Part shown: positions 8,155 through 17,254 of the stretch, piece by piece
Layout of the letters: each line of letters starts with the position of its first letter
Numbering within the stretch: position 1 is the first letter of the stretch
DNA from: Bordetella parapertussis
Lineage (GTDB): Bacteria > Cyanobacteriota > Cyanobacteriia > PCC-6307 > Cyanobiaceae
Direction: 5' to 3'
DNA length: 20,176 bases
NCBI GenBank assembly: GCA_943324725.2
Contig: CALPMR020000023.1
Coordinates: forward strand, 1 to 20,176
Notes under the pieces: generated by a model
The model's input: the letters and a program-made list of their open reading frames with translations, nothing else
What the model was told of the DNA's origin: nothing
Databases searched by the model: none
Position numbers and translations under genes: made by a program

Positions 8155-8238
8155 GGCGGGCTCCGAGCATCGCTTTCCATGCTGCCCTTGCGTTGGCCCC
8201 TCGGCAGCCACGGGCTGGTACGTCGTTAGCTTGACGGC

Positions 8239-8769
8239 ATGCCCGCGGCTGCTTCGCTTGTCATGACGGTGCTGGGGCCTGCCCTGGAGCTGCTGGTGTC
8301 CCCCCTGGAGGGGGGCGCACCTCAGATGCCGATCTCGGCGCTGCACTCGCCGGTGGAAGGCCTGGCACGGGCGATTCAGCTGGCGGTCACGCCGGTGTTT
8401 CTGCTCGGGGCGATCAGCGGGCTGCTGGGGGTGCTGACCAGCCGCATGGCGCGCATCGTCGATCGGGTGGTGGAGATCAAGCGGCTCGCCCCCGATCAGG
8501 AGCGGCCGGAGCGCCGTCGCCTCGCTCAGCAACTGTCCTTGCAACGTCGGCGCATGGACCAATCCTCCCGGGCGATCGGCCTGGCCAGCCTGTCGTTCCT
8601 GCTGGTGGCCACGGTGGTGGCGGCGCTGTTCCTGGGAACCCTGATTCCTTTCAATCTCACCCCTGTGGTGGCCACGTTGTTCGTGCTGGCGATGGTGGCC
8701 CTGATGGGGGCCGTCACCCTGCTGCTGCTGGAGGTGAGGCTTGGCCGCCGGGTGCTGGAGTTTTATTGA
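8239..8769 (+). CDS. DUF2721 family membrane protein
   Basis: A 176-residue integral membrane protein of unknown function. It matches DUF2721 by its conserved head ARAIQLAVTPVFLLGAISGLLGVLTSRMARIVDR and its three predicted helices: about residues 46-66, 112-134 and 138-159. A basic, helical cytoplasmic loop (IKRLAPDQERPERRRLAQQLSLQRRRMD) joins helix 1 to helix 2. The start is uncertain: ATG 8239 adds an Ala/Leu-rich N-terminus, while ATG 8263 or 8326 are shorter options. It diverges from the OsmC-type gene and converges on the DCC-family gene, with a hairpin between their ends. The neighbours do not indicate a role. Confidence 0.88.
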   Translation: MPAAASLVMTVLGPALELLVSPLEGGAPQMPISALHSPVEGLARAIQLAVTPVFLLGAISGLLGVLTSRMARIVDRVVEIKRLAPDQERPERRRLAQQLSLQRRRMDQSSRAIGLASLSFLLVATVVAALFLGTLIPFNLTPVVATLFVLAMVALMGAVTLLLLEVRLGRRVLEFY

Positions 8770-8782
8770 TCGATTCCCTGCT

Positions 8783-8801
8783 CCCGGCGCCAGGGGCCGG
8801 G
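8783..8801. terminator. GC-rich hairpin between convergent DUF2721 and DCC genes
   Basis: CCCGGC (8783-8788) pairs with GCCGGG (8796-8801) across a 7-base loop, in the 36-base gap between two converging genes. No T-run follows on either strand. A terminator role is inferred from position and stability only. Confidence 0.4.
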
Positions 8802-8805
8802 CGGG

Positions 8806-9222
8806 TCAGCTCGGGCAGCGGCCGCTGCTGCAGCGCTCAGCGCGGGCCTGGCAGAGCTGCTCCAGGTCAGGACGGCCGGTGAGACGCAAGCGCGCTCCGG
8901 CCCAGAGGCCGTAGATCCCCTGGATCAGGGGCGCCAACAGGGGCCAGCGACTGGGGGCATAGAGCCAGCCGAGCCCCACCAGGTCATAGGCGCGGGCAAA
9001 CACGGCGACATCGCGCAGCACCTGGCCATCGGCTGTGATCCCATGGATCCGGGCCATGGCCGTGCGGTAGTCGATGCCGCCATGGTCGGCGGGCTCGTAA
9101 TCGCTGGCATCGATGTCGACAAAACCGAGACGGGCGCCCAGGGGATCGCGACCGCGCAGAACGCGCACTTCCCGCAGACAGAGCGGGCAGGCGCCGTCGT
9201 AGAGGATCGTGAGCTCCGGCAT
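8806..9222 (-). CDS. DCC-family (DUF393) thiol-disulfide oxidoreductase-like protein
   Basis: A 138-residue protein with the family-defining N-terminal DxxCxxC motif: YDGACPLC, with D9, C12 and C15. The following FVDIDA segment is also typical. DCC proteins are predicted thiol-disulfide oxidoreductases, but their partners are mostly unknown. A further cysteine cluster sits at the C-terminus (LCQARAERCSSGRC), which could bind metal or take part in redox chemistry. The middle part, with APSRWPLLAPLIQGIYGLWAGARLRLTG, is hydrophobic and may contact the membrane. It diverges from the YjbQ-family gene across 196 bases and converges on the DUF2721 gene. ATG 9222 gives the expected N-terminus just before the motif. 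Confidence 0.92.
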   Translation of the reverse strand: MPELTILYDGACPLCLREVRVLRGRDPLGARLGFVDIDASDYEPADHGGIDYRTAMARIHGITADGQVLRDVAVFARAYDLVGLGWLYAPSRWPLLAPLIQGIYGLWAGARLRLTGRPDLEQLCQARAERCSSGRCPS

Positions 9223-9418
9223 GGAAGAGAGAGTCGCTGGTCAGCGGCGCCATCCTGGCCTGCAGGAGCCGATCTGTGCCTCGGTGTCGAGCGGGTTGCT
9301 CGGCCCCAGGATCGCCTGGTGGGGCCGCTGGGCAAGGCGGATGCCGCCGTTGAACCGGATGGCGGGCCTCACCGTTCAGACTCTTGGGCGAGCCCAAGGG
9401 CCTTCGGGCTGTTCAGCG

Positions 9419-9874
9419 ATGCTGCGCCAGATCCTTTCTCGCTTGTCCGTGCAGACATCGGCTGAAGGATTCACCGATCTGACAGGCCGCATCAACGGCG
9501 AGATCGCTGCCAGCGGCATGGACACCGGCCTGGCCGTGATCGTCTGCCTGCACACCAGTTGCTCGCTGACGATCAACGAAAATGCCGATCCACGGGTGTT
9601 GGTGGATCTGGCTGCCTATCTGCGCGCTCTGGTGCCGGAAGAGGGGGTGAAGCCGATCAGTGGTCGCGGTGAGCTGCGGGCCTACCGCCATGCCGATGAA
9701 GGGCCGGATGACATGCCGGCCCACATCCGCACCGCCCTCACCTGCACGAGTCTGAGCCTGTCCTTCCAGAGGGGGCAGCTGCTGCTCGGAATCTGGCAGG
9801 CCGTTTATCTCTGGGAGCATCGCCGTGCTGGTTGTTCCAGGCAGCTGTCGCTGCATCTGATCGGGGAGTCGTGA
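9419..9874 (+). CDS. YjbQ/UPF0047 family protein (secondary thiamine-phosphate synthase-like)
   Basis: A 151-residue cytosolic protein. The family signature is clear: LHTSCSLTINENADPRVLVDL (44-64), with H45, N53 and E54. YRHADEGPDDMPAHIRTAL (89-107) contains H91 and H102, which with H45 would form the metal-site histidines. LLLGIWQAVYLWEHR (121-135) is the usual end motif. E. coli YjbQ has weak thiamine-phosphate synthase activity; the true role is unsettled. The open frame extends back to 9209, but those 70 residues overlap the start of the divergent DCC gene and are not family-like, so ATG 9419 is preferred. It converges on a small membrane-protein gene. Confidence 0.92.
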   Translation: MLRQILSRLSVQTSAEGFTDLTGRINGEIAASGMDTGLAVIVCLHTSCSLTINENADPRVLVDLAAYLRALVPEEGVKPISGRGELRAYRHADEGPDDMPAHIRTALTCTSLSLSFQRGQLLLGIWQAVYLWEHRRAGCSRQLSLHLIGES

Positions 9875-9893
9875 GCTCTTGATTGACCAGACC

Positions 9894-9908
9894 TGCCCGA
9901 TCCGGGCG
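9894..9908 (+). terminator. Short hairpin after the YjbQ-family gene
   Basis: GCCCG (9895-9899) pairs with CGGGC (9903-9907) around a 3-base loop, with a possible flanking T-G pair, about 20 bases after the stop. There is no T-run, so this is only a weak terminator candidate. Confidence 0.3.
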
Positions 9909-9959
9909 CTGGACCCTGTCCTCCACGCGTGCTGGTGGCTGAGCCGAGGGCACGCCACG

Positions 9960-10005
9960 GCCCCGGCACCGAGCCCCTGTATGGAGATCTGGCGGCAGCC
10001 GGGGC
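9960..10005. repeat. 8-bp perfect inverted repeat in a gene-free stretch
   Basis: GCCCCGGC (9960-9967) is the exact reverse complement of GCCGGGGC (9998-10005), with a 30-base loop. It lies in the 215-base gap between the convergent YjbQ-family gene and the small membrane-protein gene. About 30 bases further on, roughly 10035-10073, is a low-complexity patch with repeated GGTGCTG units. I see no gene in the gap. Confidence 0.4.
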
Positions 10006-10089
10006 TTAGTAGCTCGCTCAGATGCCGGCTGCGGTGTGCTGGTTCGGGGGTGCTGGTGCTGGGGTGCTGGTGCGGAGCCGTTGTGCTGT

Positions 10090-10299
10090 TCAGGTTTGCT
10101 GCGGCCAGCAGCCACTCAGCAGGCAGACGCAGCCGATACCAAGAAACAGCCAGGGGGTCAGACCCACCACGGTGCCCAGCGCCACTCCCACCACGATCAC
10201 CAGCCAGGGGCAACAGCGTGGCCAGGGGCAGAAGCCGCTGAATTGCCGCTGCGGCTGACGAGTCTCCTCCTGGGCTGGTAACGGCACGGGCTGAGACAT
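10090..10299 (-). CDS. Small cysteine-rich membrane protein, unknown
   Basis: A 69-residue protein with a polar N-terminus (MSQPVPLPAQEETRQPQRQ), then FCPWPRCCPW, and a long hydrophobic stretch at about 32-64 (LVIVVGVALGTVVGLTPWLFLGIGCVCLL). That stretch could be one long or two short membrane helices split at TPW. Six cysteines are present, at 24, 29, 30, 57, 59 and 64. I do not recognise a family. ATG 10299 is chosen because it gives a clean polar head; the open frame extends further up to 10788, but that part lies opposite the coiled-coil gene. No clear Shine-Dalgarno site is seen. The membrane-like composition supports a real gene. Confidence 0.5.
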   Translation of the reverse strand: MSQPVPLPAQEETRQPQRQFSGFCPWPRCCPWLVIVVGVALGTVVGLTPWLFLGIGCVCLLSGCWPQQT

Positions 10300-10458
10300 G
10301 GAATCGGGGTGGCGGCGATCGGCATGGGCTCCATTCTCCTCCTTCGTAAAGTCCAGGCCGATCTCTTCAACGAAGCTCGAGCGAAGGCCGAGTCGTTGGC
10401 GGCAGCATCCTGCCGAGCCTCCCGCTGCCCAGGCCCATCCCCGCTGCTGTCTTTGTTC

Positions 10459-10821
10459 ATGGCGTCTGTGTCCAACCCTGCCCAGCCGGGCCTGGCGGAG
10501 ATCTGGCAGGAGTTGCGGAGTTTGCGACTGGAGCTGGCGGAGCTGCGCCGTTCCCTGGCCTGCCCGGCGGAGCCTGAGGGGCTTGAGCTGCCGGCTGGGT
10601 CCCAGGCCGGGGACATTGCAGGCCACATCACCCGGCAGCCCTCGGCGGCGACCCTGCTGGTGCGGCGCAACGGCGAGCGGCTGCAGCAGGAGGTGCGCCG
10701 GCGTCTCGCCACCGCTGCTGGCCAGGGCGATGACGGCTCGCAGCAGAACCTGGACACCGAGGTGGACCTGCTGATCGATCGCCTCCATGATCTGGCCGAG
10801 GCGTCCGGCGACGGCCCGTGA
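10459..10821 (+). CDS. Hypothetical coiled-coil protein
   Basis: A 120-residue soluble protein of unknown function. Residues about 12-33 (AEIWQELRSLRLELAELRRSLA) have heptad spacing fitting a short coiled coil. The middle contains LLVRRNGERLQQEVRRRLATAAG, and the end is acidic and helical (LDTEVDLLIDRLHDLAEA). No catalytic motif is visible. The open frame continues upstream to 10309, but that part looks non-coding, so ATG 10459 is preferred. It lies 158 bases upstream of the pterin dehydratase gene on the same strand; that gap shows no clear promoter. The heptad pattern and codon character support expression. Confidence 0.65.
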   Translation: MASVSNPAQPGLAEIWQELRSLRLELAELRRSLACPAEPEGLELPAGSQAGDIAGHITRQPSAATLLVRRNGERLQQEVRRRLATAAGQGDDGSQQNLDTEVDLLIDRLHDLAEASGDGP

Positions 10822-10979
10822 TGGGGAGAGAAGCGACGAGCCCGCCGCGATCTTGGCTCGCCTTGGCTGCTCAGGCGAACCGATTCAGGGTTCAAAGGGC
10901 CGCAGCGCCTTGCTGAGCACACCCCCCATCCCTGCGGCCTGATTACGGTTGGCTCCTGCTTGTCCTGAAGTCCCTCACC

Positions 10980-11267
10980 ATGGCGGCCCAACCCCTGACT
11001 CCAGCCCAGATTGATCAGCTCGCCCTTGATCTGCCCCGTTGGAGCCTCGTCAACGGCAAGCTGCACCGGGATTTTCGCTTCTCCGACTTCTCCGAAGCCT
11101 TTGGCTTCATGAGCCGCGTGGCCCTGGCGGCGGAAACGCTCGGCCACCATCCGGAGTGGAGCAATGTCTGGAACCGGGTGGTGATTGAGCTCACCACCCA
11201 CGACACCGGCGGCCTGTCGAATCTGGATCTGGAACTGGCGCGCCGAATTGATGATTTGCTGGACTGA
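10980..11267 (+). CDS. Pterin-4a-carbinolamine dehydratase (PCD/DCoH family)
   Basis: A 95-residue cytosolic enzyme that dehydrates 4a-hydroxytetrahydropterin, recycling the cofactor of pterin-dependent hydroxylases. The active-site pattern is complete: E52, H56, H57, P58, W64, H74 and D83, in the segments [13 protein letters not shown] and [18 protein letters not shown]. Length is that of a single-domain PCD. Some bacteria carry diverged PCD-like proteins that help RuBisCO assembly (acRAF), but this copy keeps the full catalytic set and is not beside carboxysome genes. The Coq4-like gene begins 48 bases downstream on the same strand, so the two may be co-transcribed. No pterin-dependent hydroxylase is visible in this window. 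Confidence 0.94.
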   Translation: MAAQPLTPAQIDQLALDLPRWSLVNGKLHRDFRFSDFSEAFGFMSRVALAAETLGHHPEWSNVWNRVVIELTTHDTGGLSNLDLELARRIDDLLD

Positions 11268-11315
11268 GCCGGTCCAATACGGGAGCGCTACGTTGAGCGC
11301 AGTTCACCATGAGCC

Positions 11316-12089
11316 ATGAGCTTTCGCTACCTCGATCGAATTGCCACAAAGGAGAATATTCACTCCTTTCTGGAGTTGGCCGATCTGGCTGCCGGCGCCG
11401 GAGCCTCCGCCAGCAATGTGTTTCTGCTTTCGCATCGGTTGCGCCATTCCAACCCGATGAAGGTGTGCCGGACTCTGCTGGAGCGTGATCCTGCAAGCCG
11501 TGCCCTGATGGAACAGCGTCGTCTGTGCGGTCCCTACGATCTGGAGTCCCTCAAGGCCCTACCGAAGGGAAGCCTCGGGCATACCTACGCCACGGTGCTT
11601 GACACGATGGGGTACGACATCAACTTCTTCCCCAAACCCGATTTTTACGCCGGTCTGGAGAGTGAGGCTGACTATATCAATTACCGCGTCTATGCCAACC
11701 ACGACATCCATCACATCGTCAGCGGCTTCAGCCTCGACAATTTTGGTGAACTCGGGGTCATCAGCCTCAGCGTCGCCCAATTCGCCCACCCCGGGCTGGC
11801 GTTCACCGACCTGATGGCGCTTCTGCTCAACTGGTTCCGCAACGACACGCCAGTCGACGAACTGGAGACGGTGGCAGAGCAGGCCAGAACGGCGGCCTAT
11901 GCCTTTGGTCGCATCAGTCATGGCCTCGAAATGGGTCTTGCCGCCAAACCGCTCTTCCCCGTGATCTGGGAGGAGCGGTTCGCTGAGGATCTCGAAGCCC
12001 TGCGCGGCGAGCTCGGCATCGAGGCGGTGTGCGAAGGACCCTGGAGTTGGCAGTCCAACCCCATCATCGCCGCGGCGCTGGCGGCCTGA
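11316..12089 (+). CDS. Coq4 family protein
   Basis: A 257-residue protein of the Coq4 family. In eukaryotes Coq4 is needed for ubiquinone synthesis, where it acts on the C1 position of the ring. The family metal motif HDxxH-x11-E is complete: H129, D130, H133 and E145 in NHDIHHIVSGFSLDNFGELGV. Flanking segments GHTYATVLDTMGYDINFF and SLSVAQFAHPGLAFTDLMALLLNW are typical of the cyanobacterial members. A structural-genomics structure of a Nostoc homologue with a bound prenyl-like lipid exists to my recollection. Cyanobacteria make plastoquinone rather than ubiquinone, so the substrate is open. An out-of-frame ATG overlaps just upstream at 11309; ATG 11316 is in frame. It follows the PCD gene by 48 bases and converges on clpB. 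Confidence 0.9.
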   Translation: MSFRYLDRIATKENIHSFLELADLAAGAGASASNVFLLSHRLRHSNPMKVCRTLLERDPASRALMEQRRLCGPYDLESLKALPKGSLGHTYATVLDTMGYDINFFPKPDFYAGLESEADYINYRVYANHDIHHIVSGFSLDNFGELGVISLSVAQFAHPGLAFTDLMALLLNWFRNDTPVDELETVAEQARTAAYAFGRISHGLEMGLAAKPLFPVIWEERFAEDLEALRGELGIEAVCEGPWSWQSNPIIAAALAA

Positions 12090-12100
12090 AGGTCCGCTCA

Positions 12101-12132
12101 AGGCCATGCCTGTGCTGGCTCAGGCATGGCCT
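12101..12132. terminator. Perfect 12-bp hairpin between convergent Coq4-like and clpB genes
   Basis: AGGCCATGCCTG (12101-12112) is the exact reverse complement of CAGGCATGGCCT (12121-12132), with an 8-base loop. It lies in the 62 bases between two converging stop codons, so it probably terminates both transcripts. Neither strand has a T-run after the stem. Confidence 0.7.
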
Positions 12133-12151
12133 CGGCGCCGGCCGATGGCCT

Positions 12152-14797
<2,646 letters not shown>

Positions 14798-14867
14798 GGG
14801 GATGCCTCCGGTGGTGGGGAGTCGGTGTAGGAACCGTATGGCCGCTGGCCGGATCGGCGGCGGTGGA

Positions 14868-14886
14868 GCACCGAACCAGCCGGTGC
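14868..14886 (-). terminator. Hairpin in the spacer upstream of clpB
   Basis: GCACCG (14868-14873) pairs with CGGTGC (14881-14886) over a 7-base loop, in the 171-base gap between the exported Cys-rich protein gene and clpB, both on the minus strand. It could end the upstream transcript or sit in the clpB leader. There is no T-run. No convincing -10/-35 pair was found in this gap. Confidence 0.35.
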
Positions 14887-14968
14887 GGCCCTCACCCTTC
14901 AGGTTGGGCCGGCAGGGCGGTTTTGGTGTGCAAACCGATCCTTTGCTTCACGCACCGATCACGACAGC

Positions 14969-15328
14969 TCAGCGCTGGTTCAGCGGCACCGTGCCCTCGG
15001 GCAAGCGGCAGAGTTTCACCGGGCAGCCATCTGGGCCATACAGGGCCGCATCGGCGGGTGAGAGACAACCCATGCTGTTCTTCTTGGCCACCTGGTTTGG
15101 GTTGATTCGCAGGGGTTGAAGGGCCGCATCCTTGCGGGGCACCAGCAGCGGGCAGGGCGGCGGCGGGATGCCCCTGACCCGGATCGCTTCCGGCTGGTTC
15201 GGCGACAGGGGTTGGGCCTTTGCCGGCGCGGCGTGACTCAGGCTGACGCCCATCAGCGCCATGGCCAGGAGCCCCAGCACGCTGCCACAGAAGGGGGGGC
15301 AAGTCGTCGGATGATCGGGCCCGGCCAT
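14969..15328 (-). CDS. Small exported cysteine-containing protein, unknown
   Basis: A 119-residue protein of unknown function. Residues about 10-38 form a signal-like hydrophobic segment (CGSVLGLLAMALMGVSLSHAAPAKA). The mature part is Pro-rich with RVRGIPPPPCPLLVPRKDAALQ, followed by INPNQVAKKNSMGCLSPADAALYGPDGCPVKLCRLPEG. Mature cysteines are C59, C88, C102 and C107, which could form two disulfides. The open frame extends up to 15778, but that part lies opposite the 75-residue gene, so ATG 15328 is preferred. It diverges from that gene across 48 bases. The mature part looks conserved, but I cannot name a family. Confidence 0.68.
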   Translation of the reverse strand: MAGPDHPTTCPPFCGSVLGLLAMALMGVSLSHAAPAKAQPLSPNQPEAIRVRGIPPPPCPLLVPRKDAALQPLRINPNQVAKKNSMGCLSPADAALYGPDGCPVKLCRLPEGTVPLNQR

Positions 15329-15376
15329 GATGGTCAGATCAGCGGAACGTGAGCGCTGGCAGTCTGTCCCCTTCCC

Positions 15377-15604
15377 ATGAGCTTTGACGCCGCCGACCCC
15401 CAGCTGCTGCAGCAGCTGGCCGAGGCCTCCCGCGCTTTTGAAGCCACCAGCAACGACGCCGAACGCAATTGCTGGCTGGCCGTTCATCAACATGTGCATG
15501 GAGTGCTCCCCTCGGAGTACGACATCCGGGACATCCCGGAGGATCTCTATCTGGCGGTGCTGGCCCTGCGGCGCACGCAGCTGAGCGAAGGTTCCGTCGG
15601 CTGA
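15377..15604 (+). CDS. Small hypothetical protein (75 residues)
   Basis: A soluble acidic protein of unknown function. It has an N-terminal helix (DPQLLQQLAEASRAFEA), a central NCWLAVHQHVHGVLPSEYDIRD with one Cys and three His in a small patch, and a C-terminal helix (DLYLAVLALRRTQL). No catalytic signature is clear. ATG 15377 is the natural start. It diverges from the exported Cys-rich gene (48 bases) and converges on petJ, with an intrinsic terminator between. The balanced, helical composition supports a real gene. Confidence 0.72.
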   Translation: MSFDAADPQLLQQLAEASRAFEATSNDAERNCWLAVHQHVHGVLPSEYDIRDIPEDLYLAVLALRRTQLSEGSVG

Positions 15605-15642
15605 GCGACGATGCCATGCTGGCGCCTGGTCAGGGCCTGTCC

Positions 15643-15672
15643 ATAGAAAAAGCCCTGGTTGGACCAGGGCTT
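15643..15672 (-). terminator. Intrinsic terminator of petJ
   Basis: On the minus strand AAGCCCTGGT and ACCAGGGCTT form a perfect 10-bp stem with a 3-base loop, followed directly by further T residues (a five-T run counting the two at the stem base). It lies 60 bases after the petJ stop. Read on the plus strand the same stem follows the 75-residue gene, preceded by A residues, so it may also serve that gene. A smaller CCCTGG/CCAGGG stem sits at 15708-15723, just after the petJ stop. Confidence 0.85.
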
Positions 15673-15731
15673 CGGCACGTTGCAGGCCAGGTGTGGCAAC
15701 CAGCAGACCCTGGTGATCCAGGGGAAAGGGT

Positions 15732-16073
15732 TCAGGACCAGCCGGCGTTGGCCTGAGCTTCGACGTAGGAGGCCACATCTTCGATGTCGGTGGCGCTGAG
15801 CTTGCCGCCGAAGGCGGGCATGGCGTTCTTGCCGTTCGTCACCTGGGTGATGATGGCGGCTTCATGGCCGGCGCTGTAGTTGGCCAGATAGGACTCAAGA
15901 GCATCTTTCTTGAGGGTGGCCTGGGCATTGACCACGTTGCCGCCACCCATGTGGCAGGCGGCGCAGTTGGTTGAGAAGATCTGACCGCCATGGGCCGCAT
16001 CGGCGGCAAAGCTCGGGGCGGCACCCAGCAGCAGCGCCAGGCAGAGGGCAAACAGGGAAAGGAGACGACGCAT
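15732..16073 (-). CDS. petJ: Cytochrome c6 precursor
   Basis: A small soluble haem protein of the thylakoid lumen that carries electrons from cytochrome b6f to photosystem I, and to the terminal oxidase. From ATG 16073 (113 residues), 1-23 is a signal peptide ([23 protein letters not shown]), leaving a mature protein of about 90 residues. The haem motif is CAACH (C37, C40, H41). The axial methionine is M85 in [11 protein letters not shown]. The Gln in ITQVTNGK is typical of c6 rather than the c6A variant. An in-frame GTG at 16091 would add MPCCTP, less likely. An intrinsic terminator follows. A second c6 or c550-like paralogue could exist elsewhere, but this sequence fits c6 well. Confidence 0.93.
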   Translation of the reverse strand: MRRLLSLFALCLALLLGAAPSFAADAAHGGQIFSTNCAACHMGGGNVVNAQATLKKDALESYLANYSAGHEAAIITQVTNGKNAMPAFGGKLSATDIEDVASYVEAQANAGWS

Positions 16074-16228
16074 GGGGGTGCAGCAGGGCACGTCAACCCG
16101 ATCAAGTTAGGGGTCGTCGGGCCACGGTCGGGGTCGCAGGGTGCAACTGCAACAAAATCGACGACCAATCGACACAAACACCTGCTCGGCACCAGGACAC
16201 CACTGCAGCGCCCACAGCCGAGCCCGGA

Positions 16229-17254
16229 TCAGCCCGGCACCCGGCCGCGATGGGGGATCCCCGCGGCCTCGAGCACGGCCTCCAGGCTGGGGGCGTAGCT
16301 GGTGAGGCCGAAACGCTCGGGGGGGCTCACCGGTTCATGCACGAAATGGCGCTGGCGGATCGAGAAGCGATCCCAGGCGTTCACCTCGATGCGCAGCAGT
16401 TTGATCAGTCCCTCGATCAGCCAGCCCTGCAGGTCGACGCCCACAGGCGGCAGCCAGCCCCGCCGCCAGCGCACCAAGGTGGCCACGGCCTGGTTGATCG
16501 TGATCGGCGCCTGACCCAGCACCAGGCGCCGCACCGGCCCCTGGCCCGGCTCCGGATTGGCTTCGTGGGGGCTGGTGGCGAGGTGGGCGCAGACCGTGGC
16601 GATGTCGGCGGCGTGGATGAAGTGGAAGCTGGCGTCGGTGCGCAGCCACTTGGCCAGCCACAGCCAGGGGATCGCCTCCTTCACCCCGGCGGTGAGATAG
16701 CTGGTGGGATGGGGATCACCCGGCAGCACCCGACCGCCGAACACCAGGGTGGGGAAGACGGCGACGATGCGTGCCGCCAGCGGATGCCGCTCCAGCTCCT
16801 GCAGGCACTGGGCCTTGGTCTGGATGTATTCGGTGCCGTAGGCCATCGCCTCGGGCAGCAGCCGCAGCTGGCGATCGAGAATGCTGGCGGTGGAGAAGTA
16901 GATCACCTGCTCCAGTCGCGCCGCATCGGTGAGCCTCAGCAGCTCCTTGACGGCCACCACGTTCACCTGGCGGGCCCGCTCCGGATCCCCCCAGGCGGTG
17001 GCCGTGTGGATGATGCGGGTGGCACTGGCGATCGCCGCAGCATGGGGGGCCAGATCGCGCAGATCACCCACCAGCAGGGTGATGCGCGGGTCGTCGGCCG
17101 GCACCGCTCTGAGCTTGCTGGGATCGCGCAGCAACAGCAGCAGGTGGGCGTCGCTGTGGCGGTAGAGCCGCTCGGCCGTGTACTGGCCCACACAGCCGGC
17201 GGCGCCGGTGATCAGGATGCGAGCGGGGGAGCGGCCGTCGTCGAGGCCGCTCAA
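16229..17254 (-). CDS. NAD(P)-dependent epimerase/dehydratase-type SDR protein
   Basis: A 341-residue extended short-chain dehydrogenase/reductase of unknown substrate. The nucleotide-binding motif is [12 protein letters not shown] (TGAAGCVG at 16-23). The active-site set is S121/S124 in YFSTASI, and Y143 and K147 in the YIQTK form of Yxxx[19 protein letters not shown] and [16 protein letters not shown] are typical of the extended family. The likely start is a TTG at 17254 that overlaps the hemE stop in a TTGA arrangement, indicating translational coupling. Resemblance is to nucleoside-diphosphate-sugar epimerase or reductase-like proteins, but no specific substrate can be read from the sequence. 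The tight link to hemE may or may not reflect a tetrapyrrole role. Confidence 0.88.
   Translation of the reverse strand: MSGLDDGRSPARILITGAAGCVGQYTAERLYRHSDAHLLLLLRDPSKLRAVPADDPRITLLVGDLRDLAPHAAAIASATRIIHTATAWGDPERARQVNVVAVKELLRLTDAARLEQVIYFSTASILDRQLRLLPEAMAYGTEYIQTKAQCLQELERHPLAARIVAVFPTLVFGGRVLPGDPHPTSYLTAGVKEAIPWLWLAKWLRTDASFHFIHAADIATVCAHLATSPHEANPEPGQGPVRRLVLGQAPITINQAVATLVRWRRGWLPPVGVDLQGWLIEGLIKLLRIEVNAWDRFSIRQRHFVHEPVSPPERFGLTSYAPSLEAVLEAAGIPHRGRVPG

Noticed and set aside
9209..9418. Extended N-terminus for the YjbQ-family protein
   Set aside because: These 70 residues overlap the start of the divergent DCC gene and exceed the usual family length.
10031..10075. GGTGCTG-rich patch as a CRISPR or tandem-repeat gene
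   Set aside because: The units are short and irregular with no spacers; it is simple low-complexity DNA.
14798..14968. CIRCE operator upstream of clpB
   Set aside because: The TTAGCACTC/GAGTGCTAA inverted repeat is not present in the spacer.
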